Shown piece by piece: positions 49,201-59,888 of a stretch of DNA of 64,000 bases. Location of the stretch: assembly GCA_029641185.1 (NCBI GenBank), contig JAPWGK010000028.1:248001-312000 (forward strand). The letters run 5' to 3'. A model generated the notes under the pieces. That model was not told where the DNA came from and did no database searches. It worked only from the letters and a program-made list of their open reading frames with translations. A program made the position numbers and the translations under genes. Numbering within the stretch: the first letter of the stretch is position 1; each line of letters starts with the position of its first letter. The stretch is from Pseudofabraea citricarpa (taxonomy: Eukaryota; Ascomycota; Leotiomycetes; Helotiales; Dermateaceae).

Positions 49201-49358
49201 GTACATGGCAGTCTACGCAAACTATTCTTATTAGTGCTGGGAGCCACGAACTCGTTTATTGGGCTTTGGAACCCGGTGTTGTGATTACTAGAATTGTTAT
49301 TGATGTAGGAGGACTGAAAAGCAGTTATCTTGGTCCTCCCGAAAGCCAAATTCTTTGA
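46273..49358 (+). CDS. Secreted GH115 xylan alpha-glucuronidase
   Basis: Four exons: 46273-47400, 47453-47737, 47794-48344 and 48398-49358, giving 974 residues; introns are 52, 56 and 53 bp and the frame is kept throughout. The signal peptide is about residues 1-20 (MKVLKQIIYGLCSIASVTAL). Diagnostic GH115 stretches are GTIYGLYDISEQIGVSPWYWWADVP, KYRGIFLNDE, LRLRANYLWPAMWNN, GIVMGTSHTEPM and LWTDDNVGN. The C-terminal 300 residues are beta-rich, with the SIEAEHY motif of the usual C-terminal module. GH115 enzymes remove 4-O-methyl-glucuronic acid from internal and terminal xylose of glucuronoxylan. The length fits the family (about 950-1000). The ATG at 46273 is chosen because the signal peptide starts there. 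Confidence 0.93.
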
Positions 49359-50055
49359 GGCTAAGCCGAGTATGAGTAATCTTCATGATTGGTTTCGAAT
49401 ATCCTCGTTCGTAGCGAGCGAAGCGGAGACAACACGTGTTCTATTCATCTGTGATAATCACTTTTCTTGAAGTCCGGATTTCTGTTAGCCGTCTTCTTTC
49501 TTTACGGGCCATAGTTTTAATCAAACATTTCTCGTTTTCAAGTTCCCCTAGGGTATGTGAAAGATAAGCTAAATAATATGACTCGGTGAGGTAGCATCTA
49601 TACGCAAAGTTTTATCTACCTTTACACCGTTGTGTATTGGAGACCTATGGCAGGAGACATTTCTAGGATGTCTTTTGTGGATTTAGGGCAATATACTAAC
49701 TACAGCAGTAGAATCTAATAGCATGGATATAAATATCTCTTCCTGTGTGCAATTAAAAGATGCTATGCTACATATGACCACAGACTAAGAAAAGCTGCGC
49801 TATTTTGTACGGTTTTAGACGCCGTAGAGTGCGTGGTGATGATTTGATAGCCTGTCAGGAATAACATTGAAATCTAAGACTATTGACATGAAATCCTTCG
49901 ATTTCAAAATCTGATACATAATCTCGAAGTTCTCGATCAATCACTCGGCAGTTCTTGTGGGCTCAATTTCTCATTCCCGTTCCTATCTACTTCAAAACTC
50001 AGCTCTTGGCACCCAATATCAGATATCTCTTGCCCCTTAGATGATCCATTCCAAT
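49359..50055. other. Intergenic between convergent genes, no gene seen
   Basis: 3' regions of the GH115 gene (+) and the 145-residue gene (-). A GC-richer self-similar stretch (CGTTCGTAGCGAGCGAAGCG near 49405-49424) can form a small hairpin. Confidence 0.45.
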
Positions 50056-50549
50056 TTAAGCATCCGGGGCCCCTGCTGTCCTCATCAAATCCCAACACAT
50101 CATTCCAAAAGTAGCTTTAGCATCCGAAGATATATCCATAAGGTGCCCTTTCTCTCCCTGGAACAGACTGCGAAATTCCCAATGCGGAACAAGATTACTG
50201 CCATCAAGTAAAGTGGTGACAACAACTTCATCCTCTTCCAGCCCAAAGTCTACATTTTTGTAATGAAACTTAGGCTCCGAGCCACATTTCTTCCTGTATT
50301 CGTTTGTCCAGCGGTCCGACAATTGTAATCTGTACTGCTGACGAGGCTCTGGCACAAGAGGAAATTTTCCGTGGATCTTAGTAACTTCCCGTGGAACAAG
50401 GAGCAGATAGCTATCGGCGACGTATAGAGTATAGGGTATGTATGGGCTTGTTTTCGCGCATTGAAATTCGGCCCCTTCAACTAAGGTGGTGTTAATCCAG
50501 AATGAGTGGTTAAGCGAAGTAGCAGTATTAACTCACAGATCACAGTCAT
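50056..50549 (-). CDS. Unknown 145-residue protein, two exons
   Basis: Reconstructed on the minus strand: a 13-base first exon (50537-50549, coding MTVI plus one base), a 56-bp intron (GTGAGT...CTTAG, 50481-50536), then 50056-50480. The frame is open across the join. The protein has no signal peptide or membrane segment. It is rich in Tyr, Glu and Lys, with segments TLYVADSYLLLVPREV and FHYKNVDFGLEEDEVVVTTLLDGSN. I do not recognise a family. Open frames much longer than chance in this AT-rich setting and good splice signals favour a real gene; the very short first exon is the weak point. Confidence 0.6.
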
Positions 50550-50811
50550 CCTGGCGGCTAGTTTTCTAGGAAGATTTTACCGCATTCAAGATTCTAAATG
50601 GTATGCGGGGATTTTCAATCGCTGGTGGTGGGTTGTATGTCAAGTGCCTATTGGTACAATAGGGCTCTGAAGATGAAGTACGTTGGTGCGAGAGCTAATA
50701 TTTAGTAAACCGCCCGGCTTTCTGCCCAACACAGCCTATGCTTAGTGCACGAGTACTGCAGAGCAGCCGCCTTTTCAGTAGGATATAAACTACTATGAGA
50801 CATAAACTACC

Positions 50812-50930
50812 ACATACGACCATAGACTGCGGAGAACTGGGCATCCCGTCCGCTCTGCCATACATAAGCCTCAGATCGGTAGATTAGTAGTTGGGTGGGT
50901 GACCACCAGCGAATACCTACTGTTTTATGT
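50812..50930 (+). rRNA. 5S ribosomal RNA
   Basis: Starts ACATACGACCATAG and carries the internal control region TTAGTAGTTGGGTGGGTGAC then CACCAGCGAATACC, as in the Neurospora crassa 5S genes. Length is 119, ending TGTTTTATGT, followed by T-rich sequence (TTTTGCCCTTTTTTTC) fit for RNA polymerase III termination. Helix I pairs ACATACGAC with GTTTTATGT, having one C-T mismatch where most fungal 5S copies have C-G, so it may be a variant or early pseudogene. Single dispersed 5S genes are normal in filamentous ascomycetes. Confidence 0.87.
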
Positions 50931-51763
50931 TTTGCCCTTTTTTTCTTTTATACTTTTGCCATATAAATGAATGTGATGTGCTTGATTCAGACGCCTGGGG
51001 TCTAAAAGCTAAGCGACGAGGTATTTATAGCTGCCTATGCGCTTTTATATGCTTTTCAGAGTTCAAAGGTCAAAATCCGCGAAGAAAATAACCGGTTGAC
51101 GGAAAGACTCATTTAGCAAAATAGCAAGTATTAACTCTTATACTTTAAATTTCCATCCAAGTATTATAGGCATTCGCTCTCAACTAACATTGTAGGGGGC
51201 GAACTCCGGCGTTTATTTCTAAGAAAATAGTATTAAAAGCAACAAACAAGCCTGGTAATAATCCCACAAATGTATAACATACTATTTTATATTTCTGACA
51301 ATATTTATATACTGAATCTAAGTTATAATCTTCACACGCCTATATCTTGACGCTATCGATCTATCGCTAAGTCTGGCTTAATAACTATTAGAGCCTATAC
51401 TTGTGAAAATTTAGATGCACTACTAGGAGGAAGCGCGAGTTATGATAACTATTATCATGCTAATTATTATTCTATATCAAATAAAAATATACGTTGAAAT
51501 TGCACTTCTACTAAACCTCAACATTGTTAGAGAAAATCTAGTGTATGTATTACATTCAAGAAGGGAAGGCGATAACACTTTATATAGTATCATAACTAAT
51601 CAACTGATAAAGAAAGCTCATACACCTCTACTTGGTAGCATAAACGGCTGCTTCCCCCACATCCTGACATGTAACCATTTTATATCATTCCAAGTACACA
51701 TGTAATAAACAAGTCATGATCCATCTTATGCCTTGCAGAAGGCAGTCAAAAATGCAACACATC
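50931..51763. other. Intergenic, no gene seen
   Basis: AT-rich. Only short frames (the longest about 87 codons at 51442-51705) without motif or splice support. Confidence 0.45.
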
Positions 51764-52126
51764 CTACTTCTCTGCCGGAACATGCTCAGTCGCAATATAG
51801 TTGCCTTGTGCGTCAACACAAACGACAGTATAATGATCACGTTTGTCACCTTCGCTTTGGTGATCGCCCTCTCTGGAAGTCTTGTGAGCATTCAGCAATT
51901 CAACTCCGAGGCAAGCACCTCACCTCATTATTAACTTAGCAGTCCCTTCTGGCAATGGCCGAACGTCCTTCTCCACAGAATTCTGAAACCCAACTGCATG
52001 AGTCTTGGCAACTTCCTCTGGTCGTTCCCAGAGCTCGGTTTTGGTAGCCACCGCAAGAATGACTTGTTGCCCGCCTTTCGTCAATTGTGAGAGGTTCATG
52101 CTACGCACGACACGGTTGGAAGACAT
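51764..52126 (-). CDS. Unknown 103-residue protein, two exons
   Basis: On the minus strand, exon 1 is 51924-52126 and exon 2 is 51764-51872, joined over a 51-bp GTGAGG...TTCCAG intron. The frame stays open from ATG to TAG only with this join. The protein is hydrophilic: MSSNRVVRSMNLSQLTKGG at the start, a TKTELWERPEEVAKTHAVGF middle and DHYTVVCVDAQGNYIATEH near the end. It has no signal peptide, no membrane segment and no Cys pairs. It looks like a compact alpha/beta domain, but I do not recognise the family. Confidence 0.6.
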
Positions 52127-52981
52127 ATCGGAGACTGAGATAAAAAATATTTGGAGAACGCCCAATATGAATTCAAGAACAATTGAAGAAATAAAATTCT
52201 ATTGTTGGATGAGAATGGAAGGGTTGGTAACTGCTAAAGAGCAAAGTTGTTGGAAATCTTCGCGCATCTTATGGGAATTTAATGTCGATTCAGCTACCAG
52301 AAACACGATCTGTAGCAGAGGTAAGAATCAGCGATTAGCGCCTGCAGGAAAACATGGCATGTTTTTATGGCATGATCCAACTTTTCAATGATTATCACAG
52401 CCAGTAGTGTTATTTTAAGACTTCCAACAACTCTGCGCAATGGCTTTGAACAATCCAAATACCCTGAGTGGATATATTATATGAGCATCCTTGTATCGAT
52501 GAAACTCAGGTTCCCCACTTTGATACGCTCTAATTTTACAGTCAGCCTGTTGTGCTTTTCTCTCACCTTAATGGCTTCGTTGGTGGGCTAGTAGGTGGGT
52601 TTCGCTCTGACTTTATTTGTACAATTGCGATAGAATTCTGTAAACGCAGCAAGCTGCACCCCAATAATAGTTTTATTGGCACAGGTTAGATGCCATAACT
52701 TGATATTTTGCAAAAATACCTAAATGATCTAATGGGTCTAACAAGAGCACGTAGATTCAGCCGAGAACCTATTTCCAGCGACCTGGCGGCTACGGCAGAA
52801 CTTCGCTTGTACCAGCTCGGGAGTGGGTGCGCTCGGTCCCGCGGGCGGTGAGGGGTGGTGAAGGCGCTTAATAAAAACGTCGTTCCATGCACGACCTCGT
52901 GTTGTCAAATTCCTGTCACTAACAACCTTTTCTATCAACGAAAATCAATAACACTATCTCCTATCTGAGTTTTCACCAGAG
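52127..52981. other. Intergenic, shared promoter region
   Basis: Lies between the divergent 103-residue gene (-) and kinase gene (+). Frames here are short and overlap. A GC-rich stretch near 52780-52850 stands out from the AT-rich surroundings. Confidence 0.45.
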
Positions 52982-54206
52982 ATGTCACCAATTTTGAAAA
53001 CTGGCCAGATTCTCAAAGGCAAATCCGGAACTTATAATTTGACCGAAAATGTTTTTAAGGGCGTCATTTGGACTGCTTTGTGAGTGGACAACTTAACCTC
53101 GCTCCTGTGGTGATCATTCCCTAACTACTGCCATGCAGGAACCAGAAAAAAAAGACTGTCATTGCCAAAACGGGGCCAAAATCAAGATTGGATAAAGAAC
53201 AGGAAGTTCTCGAACGTTTTGATCACATTCCCTACCTTCGGCACTTAATCGACGTCATAGAACAACCATCCACGCTTATCCTTGAGCATCTGACCGAGAA
53301 CCTCCTTGCTGCATCAAACAAAAAGACGTTGGAGCATTCTGATATCAAATTCATCGCAAGGAATGTTCTTAAGGCGCTGAGTGCTCTTCATAAAGATGGC
53401 TATGTACATACTGGTAAGTGCTGTCAATCCGACTCTCAGTATTCTACAAATAGAGACTAATACCTCGAAAAGATGTGAAGCCAGATAATATTTTGGTTGA
53501 CTATGGGCATAATGCCGCATTCGGCTCACGTTTTAGTAGGGCCGTTCTTGGAGACCTGGGGGATTCATTTCGGGTGGATTTGAAAGCGAACCCTAAAGAT
53601 ATGGCCAAAGAAGATGGTCATCTCATTGGAGCTGCTATTTTTCGAAGCCCGGAAGCTATGCTAAATTTGAAATGGGGAACTGCAACCGATATTTGGTCAT
53701 TCGGTGCCACTGTAAGCAGATATCCCGAAATCATATTTTACTATTGCTAACCATTACTGTAGCTTATAAGCTTGATATGGGGAAAGAATTGGCACATGTT
53801 CAAACCTGATAAAGTTACAATCGATGATGAGAATTACCCCGCTTATATTCTGATAAAACAAGCCAGCCACTTTGGACCTTTCCCCTTAAGTAAGTGGATA
53901 AACATTCTACCAAGTTTAATTGCTAGCCATTAATGATCACATAAACGCCTTTCGACTCGTATTCAATTGTAAATTACTGATTATTACCCAGGCTACCAGG
54001 AAATAGCGGATGATGAAAGACTTGCGACATTGACAATAATTAATAATTACATCAGCGACAATAACACACGAAAGCCCTTCAAATTAGCTGAAGACCCGGA
54101 ACTCTCAAAATCCGATCGGGAGTTCATCTGTAAAATTATGAAGTTAGACCCTAGGGACAGACCTTCAGCAGAGGAGCTTCTTAAAGACAGATGGTTTCAT
54201 ACGTAA
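52982..54206 (+). CDS. Atypical fungal protein kinase
   Basis: Five exons: 52982-53079, 53139-53413, 53473-53711, 53763-53889 and 53992-54206, giving 317 residues with the frame closed. It is nearly all kinase domain. TVIAKT holds the ATP-binding Lys43 and HTDVKPDN the catalytic Asp125 (usual HRDLKPEN). GDLGDS at 151-156 is a DLG version of DFG with Asp152. FRSPEA stands for APE, TDIWSFGAT is subdomain IX and DPRDRPSAEELL subdomain XI. The glycine loop is degenerate (LKGKSGTYNLTENVFKG). Key Lys and both Asp are present, so activity is possible. The HRD Arg is Thr, as in many lineage-specific fungal kinases whose activation loop needs no phosphorylation. The substrate is unknown. Confidence 0.85.
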
Positions 54207-54773
54207 AAGGTGGTCAAAAGCTGTTCGTAATAACACAATGTATCATATATTTGCAACTTGGAATGAACAAAAATTCATAAATCATGTCAATTTATCGCAC
54301 CTTCACAAGCCCCCCAGTCATTACTGTATATTCACTTCCATATAAGATTTTATTCTCGCCTCTTTACCCTCTGCTCCTGCCCCAGTTTTCGCGACTAATG
54401 CCTTACTTTGTCCGGACGGAAGATTTGTAATGATTCAGCGAGTAGGGATACCATCTCTGCAACAAATAACAACTAACATATTATCGAAGTCAAGGTTGAC
54501 ATTTACAACATTGAGATTATACCTTTGCTTGAAAACACCTAGCCTTTGTTTTCAACTTAATACTCGTGGTATTAAGTATGTGCAATATCAATGCTAGTTT
54601 GGAATTTGCTAGTTCAAGTTAATAGTGAAATATTCGCAGAAGTTTTCATTATCTGTACTGTGAAACGACGAGCACTAAAAGAAACTATACAATTGATTAA
54701 TTAATCAAGCCCTATCAGTAGTGGAATTTCTATTTTCTAGCATCTCCACTTGTGAACTACTATCAGCGCATTA
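54207..54773. other. Intergenic between convergent genes, no gene seen
   Basis: 3' regions of the kinase (+) and permease (-) genes. AT-rich, no frame of note. Confidence 0.5.
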
Positions 54774-56750
54774 CTATTTTGCTTTTACACGCCTATATCT
54801 CGAAACCGTTGATCCATCACTAAGTTCTTCCTGTCTTGTTACAAGCGTATATCCGAAGATTTTTGGAGAAGCTACAAATCTGGCAAGATAGTAGATAATA
54901 CCTAGGGATAGTATACCGAGAGGAACAACAGACGAGAGCCAGTAAGGTAATGAAGTATTTCCTTTTCCATTTGGGGGGCGAACAAATGGCATTACCACAA
55001 GGAACTATCGACGGTCACGTTAGCCTAATCTTTCTTTTATGAACGATGGAGAACTTACGGCATTGGCAAGAAGAAATAGCACGATCACAAACCAAGGAGC
55101 CTTGAATGGCGAGCGCCAGTTCTCCTTCTTATTGAATCGCAGTTTAATCAGACCAATGGTGATAGCGAGATGTATCACCGAGCCTGGATAACTGCTTAGG
55201 CTGACCACAAAATTGAAAGCATCTCCGGCAGGTGGTGCATAAATAAATAGGATAGTCACACCCAAGTGTAGGATTAATGCTGTTACAGGTGTTCGGAAAG
55301 GTCTGTTCTCCATGAGAAGGTTAGAGAATGGAAGAACCCCATCTTTGGCAAGTTCCTGGATAAGCCGTGCTATTAATATGTTAGTTCTGGATGTCGCTGA
55401 GATAGAGACTAAACACATATGATATTACTCGATTTAATGAAAACCAGAAAAGGCTACTTACGAACAGTAAATGCAACACCAAGCAGATGACCCAAAGCAG
55501 AAAGAGCAACAAGGGCTGGAAGAGCTTTTGTTCCAGCAGAATCTCCAAACACATTCTTGAAAAGCACTGCGGCGACAGTGACGGTTGAGGTTTTAAATTC
55601 GTCTTTAGAAACGGCAGAAAACTGGAGGCTGATATTAGCTATTTTGTTTCCTTAGGTGCCAAGTATATACGCACGTATGCCACGTTTGCGAGTAGGTAAA
55701 GTACCGAAATTATTCCCATGCTAATTGGCAGGGAGCGTTTCAGTGTCTTCACTGGATTTTTCACCTCAGAGAGGACCTTAAATAGGCAGTTAGTAACTTT
55801 GTGGTCTGAATTGTCAATTTTCGCACTTACTGCACCAACATTATCGTACCCGCCGAAAGAAAAAAGAACGTTCAATATAGCAGTTCCAAGATTGTACCCA
55901 TTGTCTGTGGTTCCCTCAAAAGCGTGCTTGAAATTATGAGGATTCGGTACTCTCAAATGACCACCCAGAGCAGCAAACCCAGTGCAAACAATAAAAGCCA
56001 GAGTAAAGAGCTTAACAATACTTAAAACATCTTGTAGCGCTCTTCCTGCACGAGGGGCAATCGTATGTATACCCACAGAAAAAGCGGCACCAGCCAAAGC
56101 TATACCTTTTGATCTAGCCTCTGTAGATTTAATTCCAGCGGCTACAATGATGTAGGAGGAGAATGTGATGGCATTACTCGCAGAGACCTCTATTTCATGT
56201 TAGCTTCTGAATCAAAACGCATCTATTTGGGTACTTACGGAGAAAAACGCAATAAAAAATATAAATACAAGTTTGCATCAACTTAGGTCTGTAAGATCTT
56301 TCCAGATAATTTTTGAGTCCACCAGATCTAGGGATGCCTCCGCCGAATTCCAAAAGAACGCAAACTCCGCAAGATGCAATCACTGCACCGATTACCCAAA
56401 CAAACAGTGCCATTCCGACACTCCCTGTAAGCTTAAATATTGATGCTGGAGTAGAGAAGATTCTGAGCAATATTAATATCGATTTAATGAAGAATTGACC
56501 TCATAACATACCCAGCACCAATCATTTTATTGACGGTAAGAGACACTGCTCCCAGAAGACCAATTGTCCGTTCTTGAAGAACATTTTCCTCAATAATGTT
56601 TAATTTGTCTTCTTTATCGTCACCAATACTGGTCGCCAATTGACTGTCATTTGGATCTGACGCCACAGCTGTTATGACAAGGTTATTAGCTACGCATGAA
56701 AATTCTAGTAAGGCAAACTAACAAATTTCCGGCTCTTTATTTGATACCAT
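54774..56750 (-). CDS. Mup1-like amino-acid permease (LAT/YAT family)
   Basis: Eight exons on the minus strand: 56723-56750, 56512-56668, 56239-56462, 55831-56189, 55675-55776, 55462-55621, 55059-55369 and 54774-55004, giving 523 residues with the frame kept at all seven joins. There are about 12 membrane segments. Diagnostic stretches are TIGLLGAVSLTVNKMIGAGIFSTP at the start of TM1, FSFGGYDNVGA, then EVKNPVKTLKRSLP, and the LPFSNLLMENRPFRTPVTALIL loop. These fit the high-affinity methionine permease Mup1 and its fungal relatives in the plasma membrane. The substrate is inferred and other neutral amino acids are possible. It is divergent from the dioxygenase gene, 709 bp away. Confidence 0.9.
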
Positions 56751-57459
56751 TTTGATTTCAGGGCTTCAATTAGAAGCCAGTAATGAATGAGAGTGATCGA
56801 GGTAAAGAAGAAGAGGCAACAAACGTTGGTATATAAGCGCATGAGCATTCCTTTGCGACTCTGCGAACCTCTCGAAAACTCTGCCATTGCGCGACATTCA
56901 GATGGCCCGAGTCCAGATTAACGATATGGAAAGAAAAGCACGCAATGAGAGGCAAATCGGTTCTAATGTTTAATTGACTGATCGCTTATGCATGTTTTGA
57001 CGTGTTCGACCTGATCTTTCCCTTTGCTCCCTTGCAGTTTCCGGAGAGATGCCGTTACGCAGTGAGATAAATGTTTATTTTGAAGGAACCACGGAGGTAC
57101 TTGATTCTAAGACTCGGTTCTATGGGGCAGGAGGTGGTATTAATTCTGAGTGTGGGGTGGTGGACCATTGGAATGGTAAGGTGTCATACGGGCATATATA
57201 TCGTGCTCGATCCACTCGGCTACCCTACCATGAAAATCATGATTTTCCCGTACTTGATAATTCCCCTAATCAGGAGTCAGAAGAACATAAGAATTTTATT
57301 AATGACTTACATGTTTCTTGCGACTGGATCTGCTTCCGGCTAAGATATTAAGCACTTCTTATGAAGCTTAGTTAATTTCCTCAACTTTTGCCAGCATTTT
57401 GACGTTGCACTCCATACTTCGCATAGCCAAACAATCAGAATTCGTGGAATACCTGCAGA
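56751..57459. other. Divergent promoter region, permease and dioxygenase
   Basis: Shared 709-bp upstream region. A 100-codon frame (57049-57351, +) lies in it but is overlapped by another frame, has no motif and joins nothing. I did not find a clear Cys3/MetR site. Confidence 0.45.
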
Positions 57460-58797
57460 ATGGGCTCAGTTCAAGACCGCGAAGAGATCTCTTTTGAACC
57501 ATTTGAAGTACCTGGCGCGCGCAACATCAATGGTGTCACTTTTCCATATGGTCTCCGCGTCAAGGCAGCCAGTGCTTCATCGCCACCAATTACACAGCTA
57601 GCATCCAAATTACGATCTCTCAGCGAATCTGGGGAGATTAAAACTCGCCTTGAGAAACATGGTGCTATTCTAGTTAGCGGATTAGGAAGTCCGTCTAAAC
57701 AAGCTTTCTCGGATTTGGTGACTGCAGTAGAAGAAGGAAGAGGTTCATATCCTCATGTTCAGATTGGATTGGCGGGGAAAAGAAATCCAGTTGCAAATAA
57801 TGTGTGGACAGCAAATGAGGGCTCACCTGACCGCAGATTCTATCAACATAACGAGGTGATGAATGAATTCATGATCACCACGAAAAAGGGACCGGAACTG
57901 ATTGATGATTCAGTACTCTCGTTACACTAGATTCCCAGCCAATATTCATTTCTATTGCGAACAAAAAGCCGAGAAAGGTACACCAACCAGCTTTATAATA
58001 CGGCTTTTAGAGCGAGATAGCTAATAAACCACATGCGGGGAAACTCCAGTTGCCCATAGTGTAGAGGTCTATGAACGTGTTCTTGCAGAGATTCCAGAAC
58101 TTGTCGAAGAAGTAAGAAAGCGTGGGTTGGGCATGAAAATGTTTTTCCCAGCTCCAGGCAAGCAGTCTGGAGACAATGGGTTTGATTGGGCAGGAGAACA
58201 CAGCTTTGGTCAGGAGATTCTACCAAGTGATGATATTCGGACACAAAAGGAAAAGGCCGAGAAGCAGATCAGAAAGCTCACGAATGATTTTCATTGGACC
58301 GAAGATGGGGGATTAGAGTTAACTCAACATATTCCCGGTAAGTTCAAACTAAATTGATACGCGAAGATTCTAATTATGGCGAAGGACTTAGACGTGTACC
58401 GTCCAGCGGATTACCCACATGGTTCAATGGCCTAGTAGGTCGGTATGGTATGACACGTGATGCAGGAGCAGTTGAGCCACCATACATTGGAACCGATGGA
58501 ATGACCTGTGAGTACCCCCTTGGTTATGTATCTTGTTGGTCAGGTTGATTACGAGAAGCCTGCTAACTAATCACAGATCTTCCTTGCGTATACAGTGATG
58601 AAACACCAATTCCGACCGAGTATCTAGAGAACCTTCTTAAAGTCATCAATGAATTAGAGGTTAGCTTTGTATTAGATGAAGGGGACATGTTACTCGTGGA
58701 CAATTTTCAAGTCTCGCATGGAAGATGGCCATGGGTCGGGGAGCGCAAGGTTTTGGTCAGCATGTGGGATGGAGCAGAGCCTGTGAAAGCATTTTAG
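57460..58797 (+). pseudogene. TauD/TfdA-like Fe(II)/2-oxoglutarate dioxygenase, one splice acceptor lost
   Basis: Exons 57460-57855, 57914-57977, about 58035-58337, 58385-58507 and 58577-58797 would give 368 residues. HNE near residue 130 and the distal His in VSHGRWPW are the iron ligands of the TauD fold; LPTWFNGLVGRYG and DEGDMLLVDN are family stretches. Four introns are needed. Three have normal GT-AG ends. The second has donor GTACAC, but the frame-keeping acceptor point before GCGGGGAAAC is preceded by CACAT, not CAG. The nearest AG (58019-58020) shifts the frame to an early stop. So this allele is probably a young pseudogene or makes a truncated product; otherwise the sequence has an error at one base. 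All other codons are intact. Confidence 0.75.
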
Positions 58798-59888
58798 TGG
58801 ATGGATACTGTTAAGAATGGAAGTTGTAGATCGATATTATTCACAGTTAAATCGCGAGTTTATAATTGGAATGAATAATATCGATAAAAGATATCTAGCG
58901 ATTAACATAAAGAAATATCTTTATAATATATAGGAGAGATTATCTATACCCCCCCCTAATGACGTAATCATAATTATAACGCTTTCTCTATAAGCCGTAT
59001 TCGTAGATCCACCGATTTTCGGACTGGTGATGAGAACTCCATGTACCGGCATATGTCAGTGCCCGCTAAGTGATCTATCAGTGAGTCGCTGCCTGGCGAG
59101 TAAGTTTGGGGATGATGAGCCGGTTGCGGGTCAGAATACATAGTGTGCAGATAAATATAATGAAATTTGGACTGTGAAAGTCAAACTTGTACCTTGTGCC
59201 TTTGGTAGAATACCCACAAGGGGGCAAAAGCTCTGGTCTCTGGAGGCGAGTTCTGAAGTTGGAGGGATTTGCGGATGCCTGTGGTACATCGTGGCTGATC
59301 ACAAGTTTTGATTTTAATTTGCATTCTCCACGTATTATTTGTATTTTACTGATATCTTTGCACTTCTAATTGTTCTTGATTTTATAACCATCATCTTCAT
59401 TTTAACATCCTCGCTTATTTTTCCAGACATCGTGACATTTTATAAGGGTGGTTTTCTCAAGTTTGTCAAAGAAATCCTCCACTGAGTGGCCCTTATAGAA
59501 GCTATTGCATCACCACCGCATCATAATGCAGGGGTCTTTCCTTTAATGAGGACTAGTTGATCCCTTGTGCTAACCTACAAGGTGTAGGAGCAGCTTTTAA
59601 GGAGCATACGCGAAATCATGTGGCTCGCTTGTGGGTCATCGGATTCATCGCGTAAATTTCTGAGGATTAGACTTTGATTACAAAAGATGGTCTTTGGGGG
59701 ATGGAAAAGTTGTACTTGCACTTACTCGTTTTACACAAGCACTTCTTAGCTTTACCCCCCGCTTGATCGTACGAACAGGCCGATAAATATGACAGTGCTT
59801 CTCACAGGTTTTTCTTTTCTTTCCATATCCCACATCGCAACTCTCGTTTCTATTATTGCTATATAATATTAGTGTCACCTAGCCCATC
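58798..59888. other. Intergenic, no gene seen
   Basis: AT-rich 3' flank, then promoter of the secreted protein gene. The short frames (60-75 codons) near 59078-59369 and 59678-59878 have no support. A TATATAATA lies at 59860-59868, unusually close to the next start codon. Confidence 0.45.

Noticed and set aside
57049..57351. 100-codon frame between permease and dioxygenase
   Set aside because: Overlapped by another 90-codon frame on the same strand, with no motif, and lying where a divergent promoter is expected.
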